A stretch of DNA of 45,906 nt from CAZRGV01 sp964599655 (GCA_964599655.1 CAZRGV010000039.1:1-45906), one strand, 5' to 3'; positions 24,639 to 33,495 are shown, numbered from the stretch's first letter. The notes: a model not told the origin generated them from the letters alone. A program made the numbers and translations.

Positions 24639-25314
24639 CGCTCCGGCAAATCGAGCCTCGATCGACGGTCGGCCGTTCCGGCGCAAGCTGGGGATCCGGT
24701 TTGCCGCCTTGATGCGATGGCTGCACATCTATCTCTCGATGTTCGGGCTGGCGACGGTGCTGTTCTTCAGCGTGACCGGGATCACACTGAATCACCCGAA
24801 CTGGTTCTTCTCGAAGGCCGAGCGCACCGTCGAGTCGAAGGGTCAGCTTGACCCGAAGTGGCTGCGCCCGCGGACCCCGTCGAGCGGCGACGAACAGGCC
24901 GCTTCCAACAGCCCTGGTCCGGTTGACAAGCTCGAGGTTGTCGAGCACCTGCGAAAGGCCCACGACATCCGAGGGGCGATGTCGGAATTCCGGATCGATG
25001 AGTACGAATGCCTTGTCACGTTCAAAGGCCCCGGTTACGCGGCCGACGTCTTCATCGACCGGGAAACCGGCGGTTATGAGGTATCGCAAACGTTCCACGG
25101 CTTCGTGGCCGTGATCAACGACCTGCACAAGGGGCGAGACACCGGACCGATCTGGTCGGTGGTCATCGACGTCTCCGCCGCCCTGATGACCCTGATCTCG
25201 TTGACGGGACTGATCCTGCTGTTTTACCTGAAGCTTCGCCGAATGCCTGGGCTGGTCGTGACGCTGGTCGGTGCCGTCTTGATTGTCGCGATCTTCTTCC
25301 TTTACGTTCCCTGA
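24583..25314 (+). CDS. PepSY-associated transmembrane protein
   Basis: This protein has up to 243 residues. After a basic N-terminus comes a first helix with His (RWLHIYLSMFGLATVLFFSV) and the family signature TGITLNHPNWFF. A periplasmic PepSY-like domain follows (about 110-190, VEHLRKAHDIRGAMSEFRI to ADVFIDRETGGYEV), then FHGFVAVINDLHKGRDTG. Two C-terminal helices follow (VVIDVSAALMTLISLTGLI, VVTLVGAVLIVAIFFLYV). Family members are linked to heme or flavin electron transfer across the membrane. The ATG at 24583 overlaps apbE by 56 bases. The ATG at 24712, just before the first helix, is a credible alternative. Juxtaposition with ApbE-DUF2271 suggests a shared redox function. Confidence 0.82.
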   Translation: MSRSNPPRSSIVERLRQSSAPANRASIDGRPFRRKLGIRFAALMRWLHIYLSMFGLATVLFFSVTGITLNHPNWFFSKAERTVESKGQLDPKWLRPRTPSSGDEQAASNSPGPVDKLEVVEHLRKAHDIRGAMSEFRIDEYECLVTFKGPGYAADVFIDRETGGYEVSQTFHGFVAVINDLHKGRDTGPIWSVVIDVSAALMTLISLTGLILLFYLKLRRMPGLVVTLVGAVLIVAIFFLYVP

Positions 25315-25554
25315 GCCTGGCCAAGATGGGACGACACCTGGGCGCTGGCCTCACGTCGGGAGGCCGGGGGCTTGCCCGTGGCCCTGGCGAGGAGGTGGAA
25401 CAGACTCTTGCGTCGGTGAGCGGTTCCGGGCACCCTGGAAGCGATCGCGGAGTGCGTTCGGATGGGGCTCATCGCTCCGATCCTGCCACATCCCCCCTCG
25501 CATCCGGCAGTCGGCAAATCGGTCAGTGCGGTTGGATTCCAGGAGGAGCACCGC

Positions 25555-26904
25555 ATGGAGATCACCACGGCTTCGGACTTGCCCCGCGATCGAGTGATCC
25601 CGATGCCGGGAACCGACAGCCGGATGGCCCGTATCGCGGTGGTCCTGATCGTGCTCGGCGCGATGCGCGTCGTCCCGCCGATGATCGAGTGGATCGCCCG
25701 CGCGCGCTCGATACTGGGTTACGCTTTACCGCCGCTTCGAGGATGGCCCATGGTGTTCCGGGACACCAACGTCCTTGGAGCAACCTGGGGTGTCTGGCCG
25801 CTAGCGGTCGGTTTGCTGCTTCTCGGCACGAGGTGGCCGCGGCTCTTGATGGCGAGCGCTCTGTGCAGCCTGGCACTTGCTGTCGAAGGGCTCGCGAACC
25901 TGGCCTACAAGCTGACCCTTGGAGTCGGCCTGCCACCGGTTTCCTGGGCTCCCGAGCGCTGGGCGCACCTTGTTCCGATTGTCGGGAACGTTGCGCAGGT
26001 GGGAGTCTCGCTGGCCTTCGTGGGGTGGGTCTGGCGGATGCGAAAGGAGGTCCGTCGCCAGGAGCCGGAACGCTTCGGATCGCCGAGCAGTCCGACCGCC
26101 ATCGCGGGACGTCTCGCCGTGGTCGGCTCCATCGTTTTCGCCCTGTTCGTGGGCTACGCCGAGCTCTGGACGATGTTCGAGGAGGTCATCCTGCGGGTCC
26201 CCTCGATCCGGCTTCTGGTTGCCGGACCGAATCAGCGGCATGCACCTGTTGTCCGGCTGGAAACCCCCGAGCAGAAGCGGTTCCGGCTCGCCAGCGAACA
26301 CATCGACACCGGCCTGGCCCTTGCCTCTCGCGGATACTACCGAGAGGCGAAGCGTTCCTACATCCGGGGCATCAACGCGTTCGAGCAACTGGTGGAGGAC
26401 GATCCGCTCGGCCGAAAGTTCGCTCGAAGCCGCTCCCTCGCCTTGAACAATCTGGCCTGGCTGCTGGCGACCTGCGAGGACGACTCGGTCCGGAACCCGG
26501 CTCAGGCCGTGGACCTCGCTCGGCGGGCCCTGGAACTCATTCCCGAGGATGGCAATACCTGGAACACCCTGGGAGTCGCCCAGTTCCGCAACGGCCGGCT
26601 CGACGAGGCCTTGGCCACCTTTGACCATGCCATGAAGCTTCGAAACGGCGGCGACGGCTACGACTGGTTCTTCCTCGCCATGATCCACGAGGCGAAGGGC
26701 GACTCTGAGTCGGCCCGACATTGGTACGACCGCGCGGTCCAGTGGCGGGAGGACGTCATGCCATTCGATCAGGAAGTCTACCGGTTCAACGCCGAGGCCG
26801 CCCAGGCACTCCATCTCACGACTCCCGCACGGCCAAGAGCCGGAACCCCGTCAGGTCCCAGGGCCATGCCCCTTCGTCGTGGCCGAGGAATGCGTGATGG
26901 ATAG
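25555..26904 (+). CDS. Membrane protein with C-terminal TPR repeats
   Basis: This 449-residue protein has an N-terminal half with about five hydrophobic helices (for example ARIAVVLIVLGAM, GVWPLAVGLLLLG, IVGNVAQVGVSLAFVGWVW, RLAVVGSIVFALFVGYA). The C-terminal third has TPR units of the planctomycete type: LNNLAWLLATCEDDSVR, NPAQAVDLARRALELIPED, NTLGVAQFRNGRLDEALATF and DWFFLAMIHEAKGD. It probably scaffolds protein contacts at the membrane; no enzymatic motif is visible. GGAGGAG directly before the ATG at 25555 fixes the start. It lies 240 bases after the PepSY gene and converges with the gene at 26933-27823. Confidence 0.7.
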   Translation: MEITTASDLPRDRVIPMPGTDSRMARIAVVLIVLGAMRVVPPMIEWIARARSILGYALPPLRGWPMVFRDTNVLGATWGVWPLAVGLLLLGTRWPRLLMASALCSLALAVEGLANLAYKLTLGVGLPPVSWAPERWAHLVPIVGNVAQVGVSLAFVGWVWRMRKEVRRQEPERFGSPSSPTAIAGRLAVVGSIVFALFVGYAELWTMFEEVILRVPSIRLLVAGPNQRHAPVVRLETPEQKRFRLASEHIDTGLALASRGYYREAKRSYIRGINAFEQLVEDDPLGRKFARSRSLALNNLAWLLATCEDDSVRNPAQAVDLARRALELIPEDGNTWNTLGVAQFRNGRLDEALATFDHAMKLRNGGDGYDWFFLAMIHEAKGDSESARHWYDRAVQWREDVMPFDQEVYRFNAEAAQALHLTTPARPRAGTPSGPRAMPLRRGRGMRDG

Positions 26905-26932
26905 GACACCCGCGACGCGTTGGTTGGGAGAA

Positions 26933-27823
26933 TCAATGGGTCTCGGGCTCTTCGGCTTCTCCCTCGCTGGACTGGAGCCACTCGGCCAGGGCTTCCGGCT
27001 CGATCTGGTCCTGCACGAAGGGGCGATGCGGCCGACTCGGGCGACTCGGGGCGAAGGCCCGTCGCAGGTAGGTGCTCCAGCGGAAGACGACGTAGAGCAG
27101 AAACGCTCCCATCAGTAGGAGCGACCAGCCGCTGAGGCGTCCCAGGCCGCCGCCAGGCTTCGGCGGCGGTGGCGTGGCAGGCTGGTCGAGCCATTGAAGC
27201 CGGCCAATCAAGAGGGGGGCGAACCGGGAGGTGTCTCCCGCGAGATAGGCCATCAGCTTGAGGAAGTAGCCGTCGAAGACAACGTGCTCCTTCAGCTCAT
27301 CGCCGATCGGCATGCCTTCGGGGAGGTCCTCGAAGACAAGGGTATAGGGAAACCTCTGGCTGTCGGTCGTTGTGACGTACGCCTCGTAGTAGTGCCCCTT
27401 GGGGAAGAGCTTCGAGCCGGGAACCTCTTGATGAAGGATTCGACGCGCGGTCCCATCAACATGGATCGGCAGGCCCCGGTAGCGTCCGGGATTTTCCAGC
27501 AACTGGCTGAACCGGACGTCGCGGCGGCTCTGCGAGGCGAGCTCCTCGGCGGACGTGGCGCGAACGCGTTCCAGGAGCTTGAGATACGCGGGGTTGTCGC
27601 GCATGGTCATCCTCGTCTTGTCGAGGATGCCCTGAAACTCCTCGCTCTCGTCGGGCGGAGGGAGCGGAACTCCCCCCGCGACCGCCTTTGGGGCCGGAGG
27701 TCGAACGGGTGGTTGCCGATAGGAATTCAAAATCACGATCCAGCCGACGACCACCAGCGCCAGCAGGACCACCAGGCGCGTGAACTCACCACCACGGAAG
27801 AATCCTTGAGGCTCGGAATTCAA
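26933..27823 (-). CDS. Two-helix membrane protein of the exbB-exbD cluster, unknown function
   Basis: This 296-residue protein has an N-terminal helix (LVVLLALVVVGWIVIL, about 17-32) and a second helix near 232-248 (WSLLLMGAFLLYVVF). Between them is an extracytoplasmic domain with FSQLLENPGRYRGLPIHVDG, FPKGHYYEAYVTTTD and VVFDGYFLKLMAY. The 'NPxxYRGxPVxxxG' pattern recalls small OB-fold-like periplasmic modules, but this is a guess. The ATG overlaps the exbD stop as ATGA, so it is probably translated with the energising module and may be its effector or adaptor. No TonB-like Pro-rich box or TonB C-terminal domain is present. Confidence 0.62.
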   Translation of the reverse strand: MNSEPQGFFRGGEFTRLVVLLALVVVGWIVILNSYRQPPVRPPAPKAVAGGVPLPPPDESEEFQGILDKTRMTMRDNPAYLKLLERVRATSAEELASQSRRDVRFSQLLENPGRYRGLPIHVDGTARRILHQEVPGSKLFPKGHYYEAYVTTTDSQRFPYTLVFEDLPEGMPIGDELKEHVVFDGYFLKLMAYLAGDTSRFAPLLIGRLQWLDQPATPPPPKPGGGLGRLSGWSLLLMGAFLLYVVFRWSTYLRRAFAPSRPSRPHRPFVQDQIEPEALAEWLQSSEGEAEEPETH

Positions 27824-28320
27824 AGTGACGGTCCCAGGCCGTTGGAATTCAGTTCGGCGAAGCTAATCTTCTGCAATCCCTCACCGCTGAAGACGTCGAT
27901 CACGGCCATCAGCTCGGCATATTGGAGGTTCGGATCCGCCTGAATCAGGGCCTGATCAAAGGGGAGCGTCTTATCCGAGAGAATGGTCTTGAGCCGCGCG
28001 CGGAGCTGGTCGATGCCCTGGACCTCGTTCTCGCCGATGGTAATCCGCTCGATCTTGCCGCTGACGTCGGCGATCAGCGAGGTGGTCAGCGTGCGCAGGG
28101 CCGCGGGAATCTCCGAGGAGTTCGAGGTGCTTTCCTCCGAGTTCGTCTGCTCGGGCAGCGCCTGGGGCGAGCCCGGGAGCAGGTTCATCGTGTATTGGAC
28201 CTCGACCGGGGTCGGGTTGAAGGTCATGACGAAGAACGCGAGGAGCTGGAAGGCGACGTCGAGCATGGAGGTCAGCGGAACCTCCATTTCCTCGTTCCTG
28301 GGTCTTCGGATGCCGGACAT
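27820..28320 (-). CDS. ExbD/TolR-family protein, second copy
   Basis: This 166-residue protein has one N-terminal helix (LTSMLDVAFQLLAFFVMTF) carrying the conserved membrane Asp in SMLDV that takes part in proton flow with ExbB. A periplasmic domain ends in IDVFSGEGLQKISFAEL. The Ser/Thr-rich loop around 60-75 is not typical. The ATG at 28320 was chosen; a TTG at 28341 would overlap the upstream exbD stop and is possible. It lies between the first exbD and the 26933 gene, overlapping the latter by four bases. Two different ExbD paralogues in tandem are common in planctomycetes. Confidence 0.88.
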   Translation of the reverse strand: MSGIRRPRNEEMEVPLTSMLDVAFQLLAFFVMTFNPTPVEVQYTMNLLPGSPQALPEQTNSEESTSNSSEIPAALRTLTTSLIADVSGKIERITIGENEVQGIDQLRARLKTILSDKTLPFDQALIQADPNLQYAELMAVIDVFSGEGLQKISFAELNSNGLGPSL

Positions 28321-28337
28321 GACGGGCGACACTCCGA

Positions 28338-28808
28338 TCAAAAGCTGGTTTCGCTTTGGGCTTTGAGGGCGAACGTACGAAAACCGAAGCCCTGGCAGGC
28401 CGAGATCAGTCGATAGAGCTGGCCGAACGGCGTGGCCTTGTCCGCCCGGATCACGAGAGTGGTTGGCAACGAGTCGCCTTGTTTGAGTTCCTTGCCGGCG
28501 ATCTTGGAGTTGAGCCGCACGAGTTGTGCCTGGGTGCGGATCTCCTTGATGGCCCGCTCCGTGTCGTAAACCTGCCCGGCCATGAGCAGGTTGCCATCGC
28601 GGTCGATGTTCAGGACGAGACGATCCTCGCCCTCCTTGAACTCGACCGGACGCGCCGAGCCGGCCACGGGCAGACGGACGCGCACGTCGTAGTCATCCTG
28701 ACTGAAGTTCATCACCATCACGAAGAACGTGATGAGCTGAAAGACCACGTCGAGCATCGAGGTCAGGTTCGGCTCGCACTTTTCGTTCGATCGTCTCAAA
28801 CCGGCCAC
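28338..28808 (-). CDS. ExbD/TolR-family protein, first copy
   Basis: This 156-residue protein starts at GTG (28808), preceded by GGAGA. The N-terminal helix LTSMLDVVFQLITFFVMVM carries the conserved Asp. The periplasmic part has DRLVLNIDRDGNLLMAG and TTLVIRADKATPFGQLYRL, the usual ExbD fold, and ends GFRTFALKA. It follows exbB by 33 bases and is immediately upstream of the second exbD. With ExbB it should form a proton-driven motor acting on an envelope partner that is not identified here. Confidence 0.92.
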   Translation of the reverse strand: MAGLRRSNEKCEPNLTSMLDVVFQLITFFVMVMNFSQDDYDVRVRLPVAGSARPVEFKEGEDRLVLNIDRDGNLLMAGQVYDTERAIKEIRTQAQLVRLNSKIAGKELKQGDSLPTTLVIRADKATPFGQLYRLISACQGFGFRTFALKAQSETSF

Positions 28809-28841
28809 GTCGCTGTCTCCTCTGGACTCGAGGTCCCCGGT

Positions 28842-29691
28842 TCAGACGCTGGCCTTGGCGCCGGTTTGCTGCTTGGCGGCGGTCCAGAAGGCGGTGATGG
28901 TTCGGTCGGCGACCTTGGTCGCTTCCATCGCGATCACCGCGATCCGATTGCGGAAGAACGCGAAGAAGAAGATGGCCGGGATGGCCAGTGTGATGCCTTC
29001 CAGCGTGGTGAAGAGGGCGGTCGCGATGTTGCCGGCCAGCATGTCGGGGCGAGGCTGGGCGCCGGTTGTCGAGATGTTCTGGAAGGCCAGAATCATGCCC
29101 CAGACCGTGCCGAGCAGGCCGAGCATCGGACCGAGCGTGCCGACGGTGGCCAGGTAACTGATCTTCGACTCCATGGTGACGATCACTTCCTCGGAGGTGA
29201 CGTTCATCGCCTCCTTGGCCTCGGGGCGGCCGTTGGGCAGGTTGGCCACGCCGGTCCGGACGAGCCTGGCCAAGTACGAGTTGTCGTCCCGGCAGACGTC
29301 GTAGGCTTCCTGGAACTTCCGTTCCTTGATGGCGTTCTCCAACTTCTCGACCAGGGGCGGTGGAACCGCCTCATTGATGCGGAACTCCATGAACAGGCGA
29401 ATGACGACCGCCGTCATGTAGATCGAGAGGAGCAGGAGCACCAGGCCGATCAGGCCCGACGCCTCGATGGCGTACATCAGGAACGACTTTGTCTTAGGTG
29501 CCTCGGCGGTCGAGCCGTTGGCGGCTGGAGCCGCCGCGGGCGCCTCGGCGGCTGGGGCCTCCGCAGCCGCGGGGGCGGCGTCCTTGGCCGGTTCCTGGGC
29601 GAAGACCGATCAGCCAGGCCAGACTGAGCAGGGCGAACGCCGTCAGACGGCCGACACGGGGCCAGGACGAAATCGACGACGGGGTCGGCAT
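28842..29691 (-). CDS. ExbB/TolQ/MotA-family proton channel, apparent frameshift after the signal peptide
   Basis: The conserved channel (from MYAIEASGLIGL at 29477) is open to 28842. It has helices SGLIGLVLLLLSIYMTAVV, SYLATVGTLGPMLGLLGTVWGMI and GITLAIPAIFFFAFF. Upstream, an ATG at 29691 with GAGGGAGA encodes a signal peptide (VGRLTAFALLSLAWLIG) in another frame. Removing one G of the GG at 29606-29607 joins it to VFAQEPAKDAAPAAAEAP and an Ala/Pro linker running into the channel. Planctomycete ExbB proteins commonly have this signal peptide plus Ala/Pro linker. A one-base sequencing or assembly error is therefore likelier than a true mutation. The intact protein would be about 282 residues. 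Confidence 0.85.
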
Positions 29692-29920
29692 CGGCGCAAT
29701 CTCCCTCTCAGGGTCGAACTCAGCTTGGCGCAGCCGGAGCGATTGGAAACAGATTCTCGACGAGCCTAGAGGGCCCGGGGACCGATCTTGCGAGTCGAGT
29801 ACGGCTCGCGGGGAACGATTCCTGTCATTGGCCCCGACGGCTCGCCGAGAGACACAATCTCAGGAGGTTACGAGTGGGGAGGAAGTCTCCACTCCTTAAT
29901 TTCCATCATCGGATGCATTG

Positions 29921-29926
29921 TGTCAA
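29921..29926 (-). promoter_or_regulatory. TTGACA box upstream of exbB, with adjacent stem-loop
   Basis: On the minus strand a perfect TTGACA lies about 230 bases upstream of the exbB start. The expected -10 place (29897-29903) reads GAAATT/AAATTA, which is weak. A 9-bp stem with one G-T pair (GAGTGGGGA with TCTCCACTC, about 29872-29894) follows at the predicted transcript start. Confidence 0.3.
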
Positions 29927-29960
29927 CGGCCCGATTTCCGAATCGACCTCACTGATGGCC

Positions 29961-31289
29961 TTAATTGGCCTGCACGGTGGTGGAGGCCCCGGGTAATCCG
30001 GGTGGCAAGGGGAGGTGCCGGAGCACCTGCGACTCGGCGGTCGCGGGCACGAGCACGTCGGCATCCGTCGGGAAGAGGGCCTTCCATAAACCTCGAACGT
30101 TGGCCGCTCCCTCGGGGGCTCGAGCCAGGGGCGAAACCCGGCCGTCCTGAACCAGAACGGCTTCGGGAGCGAACTCGGCCCCGAGTGCTCCTCCAAGCTG
30201 GATCTCGCCGCTGGAGGTCAGGGCGAAGCTCAGACCGAGCGTCTGAAAGTCGAGGTCCAGGCTTGTCCCCGTCTGGGGCGAAAGGCGAAAGTTCATCTCG
30301 GAGGCCATCGCCTGAAGCAGCTCCCGTCCAATCCGTCCTTGACCGCTCCGGAGCGTCCCTCGGGCCTCGGTCCAGCCCTGCCCTTGGCCGGCGGGCAGCG
30401 TGCCCCAGTGGGCCGACTCGACCTCGATGCTTGCCTGCCCCTGGAGCCGGTGTCGCGAGAACCTTTGATTCACCAGCGCGGTCAGGTCGACCTCGCTCAA
30501 CCGTCCCTGGAACTCGGCGTCCCAGCACGACCCGTCCGACTGCGACAGCGAGAGCGAGCCCTCGACTCGAGCGGCCGGCCCGAGCCAGGCGACCGAGTCG
30601 AAGAACGGGTCAAGGACCCTCGCCGAGGTGGGGCCGTCCATCGTCTTGAACGTCAACGCCATCCGGGCGCCATCGGCTCGACGCCGTCGGGTCAGGCTCA
30701 GCTCGCAGCGGTTCGGTCGGCCATCGACGACGACCAGATAGCTGGCCGATAGCCGCGTCGTGTCGGCCTGAGGGCGGAGGATCGCCGCGATGTCGCGGAG
30801 CGGGTAGATCAGCCGGCGGGGCTCACGTCCCAGCTCGACCCGGCCATGCCTTGCGATCAGGCTGAGTTGCCCCTGGCCGAGTCCGCCGGCCCGCCTCAGG
30901 AGCAATTCGGCCTGGGCCATGGCCATCTCGGGGCTCTCGCCGAGGAGTCGAAGGCCGCTGACGTTGAGCGAAACGGACGAGCCGAGCCGCACCACGTGGA
31001 CCCGATCGGCCCGGGCGACCTCGGTCAGCCGGGTCGCCTTGCTGCCCGGCTCCTCCTGGCGAAGCACGACGCCCGTCAAGACATCCTCGCCGGGTCTCGG
31101 GTGCCGGACCGACTCGAGCGAGACTTGAAGCCCGAGCTGGCGGCCGAGCGCGATCTCGACGTCACGGACGTAGCCGGGGCGGTTGATCCGCCAGGTCAGC
31201 ACGGCGACGTAGACCGTCGGCGCGACGGAGAGGGCCAGCAGGGCCATCGTGGCCAGGACCTGTCGGTGTGGTCGGGTCAGGGTGAACAT
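29961..31289 (-). CDS. AsmA-like periplasmic protein with N-terminal anchor, unknown function
   Basis: This 442-residue protein has one N-terminal helix (VLATMALLALSVAPTVYVAVL, about 11-31). A long beta-rich region follows with alternating hydrophobic residues, for example RDVEIALGRQLGLQVSLESV, SVSLNVSGLRLLGES and QGQASIEVES. This layout resembles AsmA/TamB-type envelope proteins thought to handle lipids or outer-membrane biogenesis, but no defined domain is clear. AAGGGGAGACAAGG precedes the ATG. It starts 39 bases after aroC, and the exb genes lie downstream on the same strand. Confidence 0.58.
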   Translation of the reverse strand: MFTLTRPHRQVLATMALLALSVAPTVYVAVLTWRINRPGYVRDVEIALGRQLGLQVSLESVRHPRPGEDVLTGVVLRQEEPGSKATRLTEVARADRVHVVRLGSSVSLNVSGLRLLGESPEMAMAQAELLLRRAGGLGQGQLSLIARHGRVELGREPRRLIYPLRDIAAILRPQADTTRLSASYLVVVDGRPNRCELSLTRRRRADGARMALTFKTMDGPTSARVLDPFFDSVAWLGPAARVEGSLSLSQSDGSCWDAEFQGRLSEVDLTALVNQRFSRHRLQGQASIEVESAHWGTLPAGQGQGWTEARGTLRSGQGRIGRELLQAMASEMNFRLSPQTGTSLDLDFQTLGLSFALTSSGEIQLGGALGAEFAPEAVLVQDGRVSPLARAPEGAANVRGLWKALFPTDADVLVPATAESQVLRHLPLPPGLPGASTTVQAN

Positions 31290-31328
31290 CCTTGTCTCCC
31301 CTTAAGTCAGAGCATCGTGCGAGGTCGG

Positions 31329-32501
31329 TCAGACTCCCGAGGGCTTCCAGTGCTCGGCCAGGTGCCGGCGATTCAGCTCGTGCATGGTTCGCATGACTTC
31401 ACGGATCGCGTCGAGGCTGGTCCCGACGTACTTCTCGACCACGGCCGACGCGATCTCGAAGGCGACCACGTTCTCGACGATCACGCTCGCGGCCGGAACG
31501 GCGCAGACGTCGGAACGCTCGTACGAGGCGGGTTGCGGCTGCTTGGTCGCCATGTTCACCGAGGGCCCGCGCGCCGCCAGCGTGCTGATCGGCTTCTTCG
31601 AGGCCCGGACGACGATCGGCTCACCGTTGCTGGTGCCCCCCTCGATGCCTCCGGCGTTATTGGTCGGCCGGCGGAAGCCCAGTCGACGGTCGTCAACGGG
31701 ATGCTCGGGCTCGAACCGGATCGGGTCCATGACCTTCGAGCCGGGCCGTCGGGCGGCCTCCACGCCCAGGCCGATCTCGACGGCCTTGATGGCCTGAATG
31801 CTCATCACGGCCATCGCGAGCCGGGCGTCGAGCTTGCGGTCCCACTGCACGTGGCTGCCCAGGCCGATCGGACAGCCCCGGACGATCGTCTCGACCACAC
31901 CGCCGAGCGTGTCGCCCGCTTCCCTGGCCGCGTCGATCGCCGCGATGATCTTCGTGTCGGCCTCGGGGTTGAGCGAATAGACCGGGCTGGCGTCTCGCNN
32001 NNNNNNNNNNNNGGCCGGATCCAGGGAGAGCGGCGGGGCGTCAATCCCTCCCAGTTCCCGGACGTAGCCGAAGACGTCGATGTCGAGCTCTCGCAGCAGC
32101 AGCCTGGCGAGTCCTCCGACGGCCACCCGCATGGCGGTTTCCCGGGCGCTGGCGCGTTCGAGCACCTGGCGGATGCCGGTCTGGTAGTTGATCGAGCCCG
32201 CCAGGTCGATGTGGCCGCCTCGGGGGGCGGCGGGTTCCTGGAGCCGTTCGAGCTTGGCGTCGTTGTTGATCAGGCGGAGAGTGATCGGGCCGCCGGTGGT
32301 GACGCCGTGGAAGGTGCCCGAGTCGATCACAACGCGGTCGGTTTCCAGCGACTGGCGCTTGCCGCGGCCGTAGCCTCCCTGTCGCCGCAGGAGCTCTCGG
32401 TTGATGACTTCGGCGTCGATCGTGACGCCCGAGGGGAACCCCTCGACGATGGCGGTCAGGGCCGGTCCGTGCGATTCGCCGGCCGTCAGGTAGCGGAGCA
32501 T
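31329..32501 (-). CDS. aroC: Chorismate synthase
   Basis: This FMN-dependent enzyme converts EPSP to chorismate, the last common step of aromatic biosynthesis. The product is 390 residues. It has LTAGESHGPALTAIVEGFP, the flavin/phosphate-binding RRQGGYGRGKRQ, RGGHIDLAGS, RASARETAMRVAVG, NNAGGIEGGTSNG and the late KPISTL. A 14-base N run (31999-32012) falls after SLDPA without breaking the frame. The ATG lies one base after the purC stop, so the two are probably one operon. Confidence 0.96.
   Translation of the reverse strand: MLRYLTAGESHGPALTAIVEGFPSGVTIDAEVINRELLRRQGGYGRGKRQSLETDRVVIDSGTFHGVTTGGPITLRLINNDAKLERLQEPAAPRGGHIDLAGSINYQTGIRQVLERASARETAMRVAVGGLARLLLRELDIDVFGYVRELGGIDAPPLSLDPAXXXXXRDASPVYSLNPEADTKIIAAIDAAREAGDTLGGVVETIVRGCPIGLGSHVQWDRKLDARLAMAVMSIQAIKAVEIGLGVEAARRPGSKVMDPIRFEPEHPVDDRRLGFRRPTNNAGGIEGGTSNGEPIVVRASKKPISTLAARGPSVNMATKQPQPASYERSDVCAVPAASVIVENVVAFEIASAVVEKYVGTSLDAIREVMRTMHELNRRHLAEHWKPSGV
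31999..32012. other. Assembly gap (14 N) in aroC
   Basis: These are fourteen undetermined bases. The reading frames on both sides agree, so the stated length is compatible with an intact gene. Confidence 0.95.
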
Positions 32502-32502
32502 G

Positions 32503-33393
32503 TCACTTCCAGGGGAAAGCCTGGCCGGTCAAGGATTCATAGGCCTGGATGTACTTGTCGCGGGTTCGTGCGACGATGTCGTCAGGAAGGGCGGGGGGCG
32601 GGCTGGCCTTGTCCCAGCCCGAGGCGTCGAGCCAGTCGCGGACGAACTGCTTGTCGAATGACGGTTGCGGACCACCCGGCTTGTACGGATCGGCCGGCCA
32701 ATAACGGGAGCTATCGGGCGTCAGCACCTCGTCGACCAGCAGCAACTCGCCGGTCCGCGGGTCGAAGCCCCACTCGAACTTGGTGTCGGCCAGGATGAGC
32801 CCTCGAGACTGGGCGAACTGGGCCGCGTCCCGATAGATCGCGAGGCTTTCCTCCCGGAGCCTGCTGGCCAGCTCCTCGCCGATGGTGTCGGCCATCCGGG
32901 CGAACGAGACGTCCTCGTCGTGGCCCGACTCGGCCTTGGTGGCGGGGGTGAAGATCGGCGGGTCGAGCCGGTCGCTCTCGACCAGGCCTTCAGGCAAGCG
33001 AATGCCGCAGACCGTCCCACAAGCCCGGTACTCGCGCCAGCCGCTGCCCGAAAGATAGCCGCGGACGACGCACTCAAACGGCACGACCTCGGCCTTGCGG
33101 ACGATCATCGAACGGCCGTCGAGGGCCTCTCGAAGCTCGGCCGGGAGATCGAGCCCGGCGTCGTCGATGGCCGTCGAGAGGAGATGGTTAGACACCGGGA
33201 ACCGGCCGAACCAGAAGGCGCTAATGCCGGTCAGAATGCGGCCCTTGTCGGGAATGGCGGTGGGCAGAACCCAGTCAAAGGCGCTGATGCGATCGGTCGC
33301 GACCAGGAGCAGACGGTCGCCCAGATCATACACGTCGCGCACCTTGCCGCGCCGCCTGGGCAGCCCCGGCAACGACGTTTCTCGCAGCGCCAC
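32503..33393 (-). CDS. purC: Phosphoribosylaminoimidazole-succinocarboxamide synthase
   Basis: This ATP-dependent ligase joins CAIR and aspartate to make SAICAR in purine biosynthesis. The product is 296 residues, the longer class of the family. Motifs are RRRGKVRDVYDLGD, LLLVATDRISAFDW, PFECVVRGYLSGSGW, LILADTKFEWGFD, VDEVLTPDSSRYW and SFDKQFVRDWL. The start is a GTG at 33393, preceded by TGAGGAG, because longer frames run into the divergent promoter. aroC follows after one base. Confidence 0.95.
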   Translation of the reverse strand: MALRETSLPGLPRRRGKVRDVYDLGDRLLLVATDRISAFDWVLPTAIPDKGRILTGISAFWFGRFPVSNHLLSTAIDDAGLDLPAELREALDGRSMIVRKAEVVPFECVVRGYLSGSGWREYRACGTVCGIRLPEGLVESDRLDPPIFTPATKAESGHDEDVSFARMADTIGEELASRLREESLAIYRDAAQFAQSRGLILADTKFEWGFDPRTGELLLVDEVLTPDSSRYWPADPYKPGGPQPSFDKQFVRDWLDASGWDKASPPPALPDDIVARTRDKYIQAYESLTGQAFPWK

Positions 33394-33442
33394 CGCGTTT
33401 CTCCTCACCCCGGGATCGCCCTCGAACAGTCTTCGTCCGGCG

Positions 33443-33471
33443 ACTGTAAACCAAACGCCCGGAACCGACAA
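33443..33471 (-). promoter_or_regulatory. Sigma70-type promoter of purC-aroC
   Basis: On the minus strand TTGTCG (33471-33466) and TACAGT (33448-33443) are 17 bases apart, about 50 bases upstream of the purC GTG. Confidence 0.5.
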
Positions 33472-33495
33472 GGCCGATACGCATCGTGGCCGATC

